Below, piece after piece: positions 1-6,112 of a stretch of 9,069 bases of DNA; position 1 is the stretch's first letter, and the number at the start of each line of letters is the position of its first letter. Below the pieces are notes generated by a model that saw nothing but the letters and a program-made list of their open reading frames with translations, had not been told where the DNA came from and did not search any database. Origin of the DNA: Pseudomonadota bacterium (GTDB lineage: Bacteria; Pseudomonadota; Alphaproteobacteria; Acetobacterales; Acetobacteraceae); contig JAJZVS010000145.1 of assembly GCA_021845555.1 (NCBI GenBank), positions 1-9,069 on the forward strand. The letters run 5' to 3'. A program made the position numbers and the translations under genes.

Positions 1-117
1 CACGGTGAACCGCCCCTCGAACCGCCGGCGCGCGCCCTCGTGGGCGATGATATCGCACAGCATCGCCATGATCCGCGTGAAGCGGTCGGCAAGGAGGGGG
101 GAGAGGGTCAGGGGCAT
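1..117 (-). CDS. Hypothetical protein, N-terminal fragment (continues beyond the left edge)
   Basis: An open minus-strand frame of 39 codons starts at the ATG at 117 and runs off the window with no stop. The peptide begins MPLTLSPLLADRF and continues through a hydrophobic/Arg-rich helix-like stretch (ITRIMAMLCDIIAHEGARRR in character, with Met16, Met18 and Cys20 near its middle). I do not recognise the family. It reads in the same direction as radA, whose stop lies about 360 bp upstream, but it has its own promoter immediately before the ATG, so it is probably transcribed separately. The predicted transcription start is only a few bases before the ATG and no Shine-Dalgarno is visible. Translation may therefore be leaderless, or may use the in-frame ATGs near codons 16-18. 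Support is the open frame, the promoter and protein-like composition; the fragment is too short to be sure. Confidence 0.5.
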   Translation of the reverse strand, partial: MPLTLSPLLADRFTRIMAMLCDIIAHEGARRRFEGRFTV

Positions 118-126
118 CGGGGCGAA

Positions 127-155
127 CGTATAGAGAACACGTCCGCGCGTGTCAA
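127..155 (-). promoter_or_regulatory. Sigma70-type promoter for the left-edge gene
   Basis: Read on the minus strand, a perfect -35 hexamer TTGACA (155-150) is followed by exactly 17 bases (149-133) and a -10-like TATACG (132-127, four of six consensus bases). In a genome this GC-rich such a pair is unlikely by chance. Transcription would begin near base 120, about three bases before the ATG at 117. This implies a leaderless or nearly leaderless mRNA. The hexamers and spacing are seen directly; the start site is inferred. Confidence 0.6.
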
Positions 156-232
156 GGATTTTCGCCTAGATTCCCGACCGTCCCCGAGGGTCCCTGCCCT
201 GGCGCGTGCCGCGTCCGGCACCCGCCCCCATT

Positions 233-310
233 CGTCCTGGCCAGCCTTGAGCCGGCCATCTGCGCACGGACGATCGGGGGTGGATGGCCGGCTCAAGGCC
301 GACCATGACG
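233..310. repeat. Long imperfect palindrome, REP-like dispersed element candidate
   Basis: Arms 233-260 and 283-310 are reverse complements at 25 of 28 positions. The inner 17 bp (GCCTTGAGCCGGCCATC at 244-260 against 283-299) is perfect, and the arms are separated by a 22-base loop. The motif family CGTCATGGCCGG...GGCCATC resembles palindromic repeats scattered through intergenic regions of many alphaproteobacterial genomes; that comparison is from memory. Because it is palindromic, both strands translate to similar short peptides containing DGRLKA, which is typical of such repeats being mis-called as genes. It could act as a transcription terminator or mRNA-stabilising hairpin downstream of radA. 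Confidence 0.7.
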
Positions 311-334
311 GCGGGGGCACGGGGGGCCGGCCGG

Positions 335-371
335 CGGGGCGACCGGGCGGCGGGGCGACCGGGCGACGGGG
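335..371. repeat. 16-bp tandem repeat, about 2.3 copies
   Basis: Unit CGGGGCGACCGGGCGG at 335-350 is repeated at 351-366 with one difference (last base A) and begins a third time (CGGGG, 367-371). It lies just beyond the palindrome in non-coding sequence. It may be a simple slippage product; no function is suggested. Confidence 0.75.
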
Positions 372-447
372 GGCCTCCGGCCGGGGGTGTTCATGGCAGG
401 CAAGGGCAGGCCCGCCGGGCCCATCGGCCGCCCGGCCTGTACCTCTG

Positions 448-483
448 GCCCATGCCCCGGCCTATGCCCCAAGCCTACGCCCC
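448..483. repeat. Three copies of an 11-bp GCCYAYGCCCC repeat entering the radA 3' end
   Basis: Copies are GCCCATGCCCC (448-458), GCCTATGCCCC (460-470) and GCCTACGCCCC (473-483), spaced 12 and 13 bp apart. Neighbouring copies differ at a single base. The third copy contains the radA stop codon (minus-strand TAG, 477-475), so the repeat overlaps coding sequence. Local duplication is the simplest explanation. Confidence 0.65.
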
Positions 484-1857
484 GGGCGGCTCCGCGAAGC
501 GGGCCACGAGATCGGCCAGATGCCCGATCTCGTCGAGCCGCAGCCCCTCGGGCGCGGTCGGCGCCCGGCCGCCGCGGGCCAGCCGGCGCGGCAGGCAGGC
601 GGTCTCGAAGCCGAGTTTCGCCGCTTCCTTCAGCCGCGCGTCCGCCTGCGCCACCTGGCGCACCTCGCCCGACAGGCCGACCTCGCCGAAATAGACCGTG
701 CCGGGATGGGTCGGCCGGTCGGCGGCGGCCGAGGCGAGCGCGGCGGCCACCGCCAGATCGGCCGCCGGTTCGTTCACCCGCAGCCCGCCGGCCACGTTCA
801 GATACACGTCGCTGCCGGACAGCCGCAGCCCGCAGCGGGTTTCCAGCACCGCGAGCAGCATCGACAGCCGCCCGCCGTCCCAGCCGATCACCTGCCGGCG
901 CGGCGACCCGCCGGGATTGGGCGCCAGCAGCGCCTGCACCTCCAGCAGCACCGGGCGGGTGCCCTCCAGCCCGGCGAACACCGCGCTGCCGGCGACGTTG
1001 CCGCGGCGTTCGGCCAGGAACAGGGCGGAGGGGTTGGCGACCTCGGCCAGGCCGCGGTCGGTCATCTCGAACACGCCGATCTCGTCGGTGGCGCCGAAGC
1101 GGTTCTTCACCGCGCGCAGGATGCGGAACTGGTGGCCGCGCTCGCCTTCGAAATAGAGCACCGCATCGACCATGTGCTCCAGCACGCGCGGCCCGGCGAG
1201 CGCGCCGTCCTTGGTGACATGGCCCACCAGCACCAGCGCGAAGCCGCGCGATTTCGCCAGCCGGATCAGTTCGAAGGCGGAGGCGCGCACCTGCGTGACG
1301 GTGCCGGGCGCGCTGTCGATCGTATCGAGCCACATGGTCTGGATCGAATCGATCACCACCAGCGCCGCCGGCGTCTGCTCCAACGTGGCGGCGATGTCGC
1401 GCAGGTTGACCGCGGCCGCGAGGCCGAGCGGCGCCTCGGTCACGCCGAGCCGGCGGGCGCGCAGCCGCACCTGCTCGATCGATTCCTCGCCCGAGACATA
1501 AAGAACCGGGCGGCCGGACGCGGCCAGCCGCGCCGCGGCCTGCAACATGAGGGTGGATTTGCCGATGCCCGGATCGCCGCCCACCAGGATGACGGAGGCG
1601 GCCACCAGCCCGCCGCCCAGCACGCGGTCGAGCTCGGCGATCCCGGTTTCCGTGCGCGGCGGCGGCGCGGCGCTGCCGGCGAGCGGGACGAAATCCACCT
1701 TGCGCCCGGGTGCCGCCTTGCCGGCGGGGCCAGGTCGCGCGGTGGGGGTTTCCTCGGCGATGGTGTTCCATTCGCCGCAGGCGTCGCACCGGCCGGACCA
1801 TTTGGAGGTCACGGCGCCGCAGGACTGGCAGACGAAGCGGGGGACGGGCTTGGCCAA
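475..1857 (-). CDS. radA: DNA repair/recombination protein RadA (Sms)
   Basis: RadA is a cytoplasmic RecA-like ATPase that drives branch migration and processes recombination intermediates at stalled or broken forks. The 460-residue product has the full family architecture. A C4 zinc finger (Cys10, Cys13, Cys24, Cys27, followed by GEWNT) is at the N-terminus. Walker A GGDPGIGKST is at 93-102 and Walker B LVVID ends at Asp170. The RadA-specific KNRFG motif is at 251-255, and a Lon-protease-like C-terminal domain (about 300-455) contains GEVGLSGEVRQV. Length is normal for the family. The start is TTG: no ATG or GTG lies in frame between it and the upstream stop near 1915, and it gives the usual MAKPxxxFVCQSCG beginning. 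Shine-Dalgarno is weak. The gene stands alone here, divergent from the ATPase cassette with a 169-bp spacer. Confidence 0.97.
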   Translation of the reverse strand: MAKPVPRFVCQSCGAVTSKWSGRCDACGEWNTIAEETPTARPGPAGKAAPGRKVDFVPLAGSAAPPPRTETGIAELDRVLGGGLVAASVILVGGDPGIGKSTLMLQAAARLAASGRPVLYVSGEESIEQVRLRARRLGVTEAPLGLAAAVNLRDIAATLEQTPAALVVIDSIQTMWLDTIDSAPGTVTQVRASAFELIRLAKSRGFALVLVGHVTKDGALAGPRVLEHMVDAVLYFEGERGHQFRILRAVKNRFGATDEIGVFEMTDRGLAEVANPSALFLAERRGNVAGSAVFAGLEGTRPVLLEVQALLAPNPGGSPRRQVIGWDGGRLSMLLAVLETRCGLRLSGSDVYLNVAGGLRVNEPAADLAVAAALASAAADRPTHPGTVYFGEVGLSGEVRQVAQADARLKEAAKLGFETACLPRRLARGGRAPTAPEGLRLDEIGHLADLVARFAEPPGA

Positions 1858-2026
1858 GAGGTTTGTCTCGTGAGCGGAGAGGACGGTTCTGATCGCACGC
1901 GGGACACCGGGATGTCACCATCGGCCCGGCGATGACGCTTCCTATTGTCGGCCCCGCGGGAGACCGTCATTGTCCGGACCACCGTCGCGACCCGCACGCA
2001 ACGCCGGCGGACAGAGGCTCGTGAGG

Positions 2027-3181
2027 ATGGCGCAGCGCCCGGACCTTCGCTTCACCCGGATCGAACTCGTGAACTGGCGCAACTTCGGCCATTGCGGGAT
2101 CGATCTCGCGCCGCGCGTGTTCCTGGTCGGGCCGAATGCGTCCGGAAAGTCGAACCTGCTGGATGCGTTCCGTTTCCTGCGTCAGCTCGTGGTCAGCGCG
2201 GGCGGTCTCCAGGCCGCGGTCGCGGATCGTGGGGACGTGAGCCGTCTGCGCGCCCTGCATGCACGGGAAAACTCCGACATCCGGATCGTCGCGGACATCG
2301 GGACCGCGGCGGATCCGCGGAAGTGGCGGTACGAGCTCACGTTCAACGGACGCAAGGCCGACCCGGCACGCATCGTCGGCGAACGTGTCTGGCACCAGGA
2401 GAGCCTGATCCTCAACCGCCCCGACGACGGCGACCGGAAGGACCCGCGGCGTCTGACCGAAACCCATCTCGAGCAGATAAGCGCCAATCAGCCGTTCCGG
2501 GAGCTGGTCGATTTCCTCGCCGGCATCGAATACCTGCATGTGGTGCCGCAACTGATCCGCGATCCGGAGCGGCTCAGCTCCCGGCGTTCCGCCTTTTTCG
2601 GGATCGACCTGATCCAGCGGATCGCCGAGACGCCGAAGAAAACCCGCGATGCCCGGCTGCGCCGGATCGTCGGCGCCCTGCAAGTTGCGGTGCCGCAGAT
2701 CGAGACGATCGAACCGCAGCAGGACACGCGCGGCATCTGGCACATCCGCGCCAAGTACCGGCACTGGCGCCCGCAGGGGGCCTGGCAGACGGAGGAAAGC
2801 TTCTCCGACGGGACGCTGCGCCTGCTCGGTCTGCTCTGGTCGTTGCAGGACCAAGGGGGCCCCCTGCTGCTGGAAGAACCCGAACTGTCGCTCCATCCGG
2901 AGGTCGTGCGCCAGTTGCCGCGGCTGTTCGCGCAGGTGCAGCGCGCCCGGGGACGCCAGATCATCCTCACCACGCATTCCCTCTCCCTGCTCTCCGACGA
3001 CGGGATCGGCCTCGAAGAAGTCTTCCTGCTGCGGCCGCGGCAGGAAGGGACGGAGGTGACGCCCGCGAAGGACATGCAGGTGGTCAAAGCCCTGCTGGAA
3101 GGTGGCGTGAGCCTCGGCGAGGCGGTCCTGCCCCAGGTCGCGCCCGCCCGACCCGAGCAGTTGACCCTGTTCGCTCCGTGA
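2027..3181 (+). CDS. AAA ATPase of the OLD/RecF-like (AAA_15/AAA_21) type
   Basis: This 384-residue protein resembles ATPases that partner or are fused to TOPRIM nucleases in phage-defence systems. It opens with a RecF/SMC-like strand (FTRIELVNWRNF, 9-20), then Walker A GPNASGKS at 35-42. A middle region of about 200 residues without recognised motifs follows. The ABC-type signature FSDGT is at 259-263, Walker B LLLEEPELSLHP at 280-291 (Glu where Asp is more usual, as often seen in this family) and the switch histidine is in LTTHS (His317). There is no TOPRIM domain after the ATPase core; it ends about 67 residues past the histidine. I chose the ATG at 2027, preceded by AGAGG at 2013-2017. 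An in-frame TTG at 1970 would add 19 poorly folded-looking residues. Its stop overlaps the next gene's start by four bases (GTGA), implying coupled translation. The exact family is not certain. Confidence 0.85.
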   Translation: MAQRPDLRFTRIELVNWRNFGHCGIDLAPRVFLVGPNASGKSNLLDAFRFLRQLVVSAGGLQAAVADRGDVSRLRALHARENSDIRIVADIGTAADPRKWRYELTFNGRKADPARIVGERVWHQESLILNRPDDGDRKDPRRLTETHLEQISANQPFRELVDFLAGIEYLHVVPQLIRDPERLSSRRSAFFGIDLIQRIAETPKKTRDARLRRIVGALQVAVPQIETIEPQQDTRGIWHIRAKYRHWRPQGAWQTEESFSDGTLRLLGLLWSLQDQGGPLLLEEPELSLHPEVVRQLPRLFAQVQRARGRQIILTTHSLSLLSDDGIGLEEVFLLRPRQEGTEVTPAKDMQVVKALLEGGVSLGEAVLPQVAPARPEQLTLFAP

Positions 3182-3798
3182 GCCGCATCCAGCCCCCGAT
3201 CACGATCGCCTGCGAAGGCGCGATGGATCGTGACGTCCTGGTCCGCGTTCTCGCCGAACGTGGGCTCTCGATCGGACCGGTCTATATCGCCGAGGGCAAG
3301 GCGAAACTCGACCGCAGCCTCCCCGGCTATCTCGCCGCGGCCCGGTTCGGCCCCTGGGTGGTGCAGCGCGATCTCGACGCCGACGCCGCCTGCGCCCCCG
3401 CACTGGCGGCGCTGCTGGCCCCGAACCGTCCCGCCGGCCTCAATCTGATTGTTCCGGTGCGCCAGACGGAAAGCTGGCTGCTCGCCGACCGCGATGCGTT
3501 TGCGTTGTTCCTTGGCGTCGCCGCGACAGTACTGCCCGACAATCCGGAAACGGTCGCGGACGCGAAGGTCGAGGTGGTTCGCCTTGCCAACCGGTCGCGC
3601 CGCCGCGCGATCCGGGAGGGAATGGTCCCGAGCGCCGGGTCGGAACGCAAGGTAGGCCGCGACTATGGCGGCTTGCTGGCCGAATTCGTCGCCAGGACAT
3701 GGTCGCCCCACCGGGCCGCCGGCGGCGGTGCCCGCAGCCTCGGGAAATTCATCGAACGGATCGAGCGGTTTCGTCGCGACGGTCGCTGGGGTCCCTGA
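3178..3798 (+). CDS. Small TOPRIM-like protein (RloB/DUF4276-like), partner of the upstream ATPase
   Basis: This 206-residue protein starts at GTG 3178, inside the ATPase stop region (GTGA overlap). It has no obvious Shine-Dalgarno of its own, so translation is probably coupled. It shows the acidic pattern of a TOPRIM fold. Glu13 lies in ITIACEGAMD after a short hydrophobic strand, followed by a helix. A DxD pair, Asp65 and Asp67, lies in WVVQRDLDAD after another strand. A further Glu98 lies in RQTESWLLAD, a motif resembling those in RloB/DUF4276-type proteins. The C-terminal third (RRRAIREGMVP, later GRDYGGLLAEFV and SLGKFIERI) looks conserved, but I cannot name it. With the ATPase it forms what would be the two halves of an OLD-family nuclease. 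Nuclease activity is inferred; a non-catalytic or RNA-targeting role is possible. Confidence 0.7.
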   Translation: MSRIQPPITIACEGAMDRDVLVRVLAERGLSIGPVYIAEGKAKLDRSLPGYLAAARFGPWVVQRDLDADAACAPALAALLAPNRPAGLNLIVPVRQTESWLLADRDAFALFLGVAATVLPDNPETVADAKVEVVRLANRSRRRAIREGMVPSAGSERKVGRDYGGLLAEFVARTWSPHRAAGGGARSLGKFIERIERFRRDGRWGP

Positions 3799-3808
3799 CA
3801 GAGACCCC
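3788..3808. terminator. Possible bidirectional terminator hairpin between convergent genes
   Basis: GGGGTC (3788-3793) pairs perfectly with GACCCC (3803-3808) around a 9-base loop, and a nested CTG/CAG extends the symmetry. It straddles the stop of the TOPRIM-like gene and the 15-bp gap before the convergent periplasmic-protein gene, where a shared terminator is expected. No T-tract follows on either strand, so intrinsic termination is uncertain. Confidence 0.4.
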
Positions 3809-3813
3809 GCGCC

Positions 3814-4416
3814 TCACGGGTTGGTCGTCAGCATCGCCTCGCCGCCCGCCGGATCGGCGACCGTGCTCACCAGCATCTGCCAGTGCTTGCCGTCCAACCC
3901 GGCATCGTAGGCGCGGTTTCGCAGGTCCTTCTCCTGCGCGTCCGGCCCGTCCTCGGTCACCTTGAAGACGACCCCCGCTGCCTTCAGGTCGGCGTCCAGC
4001 CGGTGCAGCAGCGCCACTCCCTTGGCGTGTTCCACCACCACCGAGCAGGATCCGCTGTCTTCCGACACCACGACCAGCTTGATGGGCCGCCCCGCCGTCG
4101 CGGTGGCATCGAACACCATCCCCGGCAGGCCATAGAGGAACGCCTCGTCGTGCGGGGGCTGGATGCGGCGGAGGTGCCGGTGCGCGGCCCACTGGCGCAG
4201 CCCCTTGGTGTTGGCGGCGAAGCGCACGCAGCTTTGCATGAACAGCCCAGCGGCCTGCGCGGCCGGATCGTCGGCCGAGCCGCCGTCCACCACCGCCCCC
4301 ACGGGCGCCCCCCCGGCCGCCCCCCCGGTCGGCGACGCGGCCGCCACGGCAGCCGCCGGAAACAGCGGCGCCGCCGCCAGCACGAGACCCAGGGCAACCC
4401 GGAGCGGTCTGATCAT
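3814..4416 (-). CDS. Secreted periplasmic protein of uncertain family (possibly NMCC_0638-like)
   Basis: The 200-residue product begins with a classic Sec signal peptide: Arg3/Arg6, then a Leu/Ala-rich core (7-20) and Ala-rich cleavage region with likely cutting near 26-28. No lipobox cysteine is present, so it should be soluble in the periplasm. A Gly/Ala/Pro linker (about 28-50) leads to a domain starting AAGLFMQSCVRFAAN, with Cys63 and Cys114 (GSCSVV) as possible disulfide partners. The pattern FxxxC, a central GLPGMVFD and the GSCSVV strand recalls the NMCC_0638 family of small (lipo)proteins; this is a tentative recollection. The frame is open further upstream into mlaF, but ATG 4416 is the start that gives the signal peptide. 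It lies 92 bp downstream of mlaF in the same direction and might be cotranscribed. Function unknown. Confidence 0.8.
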   Translation of the reverse strand: MIRPLRVALGLVLAAAPLFPAAAVAAASPTGGAAGGAPVGAVVDGGSADDPAAQAAGLFMQSCVRFAANTKGLRQWAAHRHLRRIQPPHDEAFLYGLPGMVFDATATAGRPIKLVVVSEDSGSCSVVVEHAKGVALLHRLDADLKAAGVVFKVTEDGPDAQEKDLRNRAYDAGLDGKHWQMLVSTVADPAGGEAMLTTNP

Positions 4417-4508
4417 TGCGGCACCATACACGGACAAACGCGGACAGGAAACACCTTCGCTGCCTGCCGCCGCCCCGCCATCGGCCCCATTCGTTCCTCC
4501 CCCCCGGT

Positions 4509-5330
4509 TCAGCGCCGCAACTCCATCTGGATCGGCCCCTCGCGCCGCCCGTGGGTGAACTGGTCCACCTCCGGGTTGCCGCTGTCGAACAGCGCCGCCG
4601 CCGGGCCGGACCAGATGATCCGCCCGCGATGGATCATCGCCGCCGTGTCGCCGATGCGCCGCGCGCTCGCCATGTCGTGGGTGATCGCCACCGCGGTGCT
4701 GCCCAGCCGCTTCACGCAATCGATGATCAGCCCGTCGATCACCGCGCCCATGATCGGATCGAGGCCGGTGGTCGGCTCGTCGAAGAACAGGATGTCGGGC
4801 TGCGCGGCGATCGCGCGCGCCAGCGCGACCCGCTTCTGCATTCCGCCCGAAAGCTCCGCCGGCGACAGCGCGCCCACGCTGGCGGCAAGCCCCACCTGGG
4901 CGAGGAAATCCGCCGCGCGCTCGCGCGCCTCATGCCGGGTCAGCTTGCGCTGAGCCAGCAGGCCGAAGGTCACGTTCTCCCAGACCGGCAGGCTGTCGAA
5001 CAGCGCGCCGTTCTGGAACAGCATGCCGATCCGCGCCCGCGCCGCTTCCCGTTCGGTCCGAGACAGGGCCAGGATGTTCCGCCCATCGAGCTCGATGACG
5101 CCTTCGTCCGGCTCGATCAGCCCGAGGATGCATTTCAACAGCACCGACTTGCCCGAACCGGAGCCGCCGATCACCACCATCGAGGTGCCGGGCAGCACGT
5201 CGAGATCGATCCCGTCCAGCACCTTCTTCGCGCCGAATGCCTTGCAGAGGCCGCGCACCCGGATGCGCGGCACCGGAGCCTCGGCAGGCGCACCGGCGGG
5301 CGGCAGCGCGGTCGCCGGCGTCGCGCTCAT
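4509..5330 (-). CDS. mlaF: ABC transporter ATP-binding protein, Mla phospholipid/organic-solvent type
   Basis: This is the cytoplasmic ATPase that powers MlaE-type lipid transport between inner and outer membranes, maintaining outer-membrane lipid asymmetry. All ABC motifs are intact in the 273-residue protein: Walker A GGSGSGKS at 55-62, Q-loop Gln106 in MLFQNGALFDSL, signature LSGGMQKR at 160-167 (the LSGGMQKR form is typical of MlaF/Mkl proteins), Walker B LFFDEP at 181-186 and switch His208 in ITHDMA. A Pro/Ala-rich N-terminal tail of about 20 residues precedes the domain. The C-terminal EVDQFTHGRREGPI segment matches the short MlaF tail. Its ATG overlaps the mlaE stop by four bases (ATGA), so the two are translationally coupled. 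No MCE-domain gene (mlaD) follows, unlike the common mlaFED order. Confidence 0.94.
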   Translation of the reverse strand: MSATPATALPPAGAPAEAPVPRIRVRGLCKAFGAKKVLDGIDLDVLPGTSMVVIGGSGSGKSVLLKCILGLIEPDEGVIELDGRNILALSRTEREAARARIGMLFQNGALFDSLPVWENVTFGLLAQRKLTRHEARERAADFLAQVGLAASVGALSPAELSGGMQKRVALARAIAAQPDILFFDEPTTGLDPIMGAVIDGLIIDCVKRLGSTAVAITHDMASARRIGDTAAMIHRGRIIWSGPAAALFDSGNPEVDQFTHGRREGPIQMELRR

Positions 5331-6112
5331 CGGGTGAAGAACAATTCGGTCAGCACGTAGTCGAACGCCAGGATCAGGATCGAGGCGGTGACGACGGCCG
5401 AGGTGGTCGCGGCCCCCACGCCCTGCGCGCCGCCGCGGCTCCGATAGCCCTGGTAGCACCCGAGCAGCGCGATGATGAAACCGAACACCGCGGCCTTCAC
5501 CAGGCCCGAGATCACGTCGCTCGCATGCATGAAGTCGAAGGTGTGGCGAAGATAGGCGTCGGCCGAGAAGCCGAGCTTCATCACCGAGACGACGAACCCG
5601 CCCAGCACGCCCAGGATGTCGGCCACCACCACGAGCAGCGGCAGCGCCACCATCCCCGCCAGCAGCCGGGGCGCCACCAGATATTTCATCGGATTGGTGG
5701 ACAGCGTGGACAGCGCGTCGATCTGGTCGGTGACGCGCATGGTGCCGAGTTCGGCCGCCGTGGCGGCGCCGATCCGCCCGGCCACCATCAGCGCGGCGAG
5801 CACCGGTCCGAGTTCGCGGGTGATCGAGATCACCACCACATTGGCGATCGCGCTTTCCGCGTTGAAGCGGGAAAACCCGGTGTAGCTTTGCAGCGCCAGC
5901 ACCATGCCGGTGAAGATCGCCGTCAGCGCCACCACCGGCAGGCTGAAATACGCCATCTCGACCAGGGCCTGGACGAACATGCGCCAATGGAGCGGCGGGC
6001 GCAGCAGATGCGACACGCCCTCCAGCGCGAACAGCGCGAGCGACCCCGTCGCCCGCGCCGCGCCGATCACGCCGCGCCCGATCGCGGCCAGCGGGTCGAG
6101 GAACGGATTCAC
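5327..6112 (-). CDS. mlaE: MlaE-family ABC transporter permease
   Basis: This integral inner-membrane permease is the membrane half of the MlaFE transporter. The 261-residue length is typical. It shows the family hallmarks: FTGMVLALQS at about 67-76, the conserved ELGPVLAALMVAGRIGAATA segment from 100 with GRIG at 112-115, then AAELGTMRVTDQIDAL. There are about five hydrophobic segments (roughly 52-75, 88-112, 145-176, 198-220, 235-256). The start is GTG at 6112, whose bases overlap the alr stop (GTGA); MNPFLDP is a normal MlaE beginning. The ATGA junction with mlaF downstream and the GTGA junction with alr upstream place it in a tightly packed operon. Confidence 0.94.
   Translation of the reverse strand: MNPFLDPLAAIGRGVIGAARATGSLALFALEGVSHLLRPPLHWRMFVQALVEMAYFSLPVVALTAIFTGMVLALQSYTGFSRFNAESAIANVVVISITRELGPVLAALMVAGRIGAATAAELGTMRVTDQIDALSTLSTNPMKYLVAPRLLAGMVALPLLVVVADILGVLGGFVVSVMKLGFSADAYLRHTFDFMHASDVISGLVKAAVFGFIIALLGCYQGYRSRGGAQGVGAATTSAVVTASILILAFDYVLTELFFTR

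Larger units (their letters stand above)
118..474. other. Intergenic region without a convincing gene, rich in repeats
   Basis: This 357-bp stretch lies downstream of the radA stop and upstream of the left-edge gene. Long frames cross it on both strands, but their translations are Arg/Pro/Gly-rich, low in complexity and dominated by the repeats, so I call no gene. It contains the left-edge gene's promoter, a long imperfect palindrome (233-310), a 16-bp tandem repeat (335-371) and two copies of an 11-bp repeat whose third copy enters radA. The palindrome or the GC-rich inverted sequences around 409-440 could end radA transcription, but there is no clear stem followed by a T-tract on the minus strand. 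Confidence 0.6.

Noticed and set aside
399..440. GC-rich inverted sequences as a radA intrinsic terminator
   Set aside because: Stems are short and mismatched, and no T-run follows on the minus strand.
40..1935. 631-codon plus-strand open frame opposite radA
   Set aside because: It is a high-GC shadow: low-complexity Arg/Gly/His/Gln-rich translation, no domain, and the opposite strand carries an unmistakable RadA.
1945..1973. Candidate promoter for the ATPase cassette (TTGTCG, 17 bp, CATTGT)
   Set aside because: Only four and three consensus matches; not distinguishable from chance, although position and leader length would fit.
1970..2026. TTG at 1970 as the ATPase start
   Set aside because: The ATG at 2027 has a better Shine-Dalgarno (AGAGG) and directly precedes the conserved first strand; the extra 19 residues look non-conserved.
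1945..3177. Upstream extension of the TOPRIM-like frame into a 617-codon ORF
   Set aside because: The upstream part overlaps the ATPase in another frame and is Arg/Pro-rich shadow sequence; the GTG at 3178 overlapping the ATPase stop is the natural start.
1967..3711. Long minus-strand open frames (336 and 407 codons) opposite the ATPase/TOPRIM genes
   Set aside because: The plus strand shows clear ATPase and TOPRIM-like motifs in order and a coupled overlap; the minus-strand translations lack recognisable motifs.
4417..4719. 301-residue version of the periplasmic protein extending into mlaF
   Set aside because: The extension overlaps the mlaF coding region and would bury the signal peptide that begins at ATG 4416.
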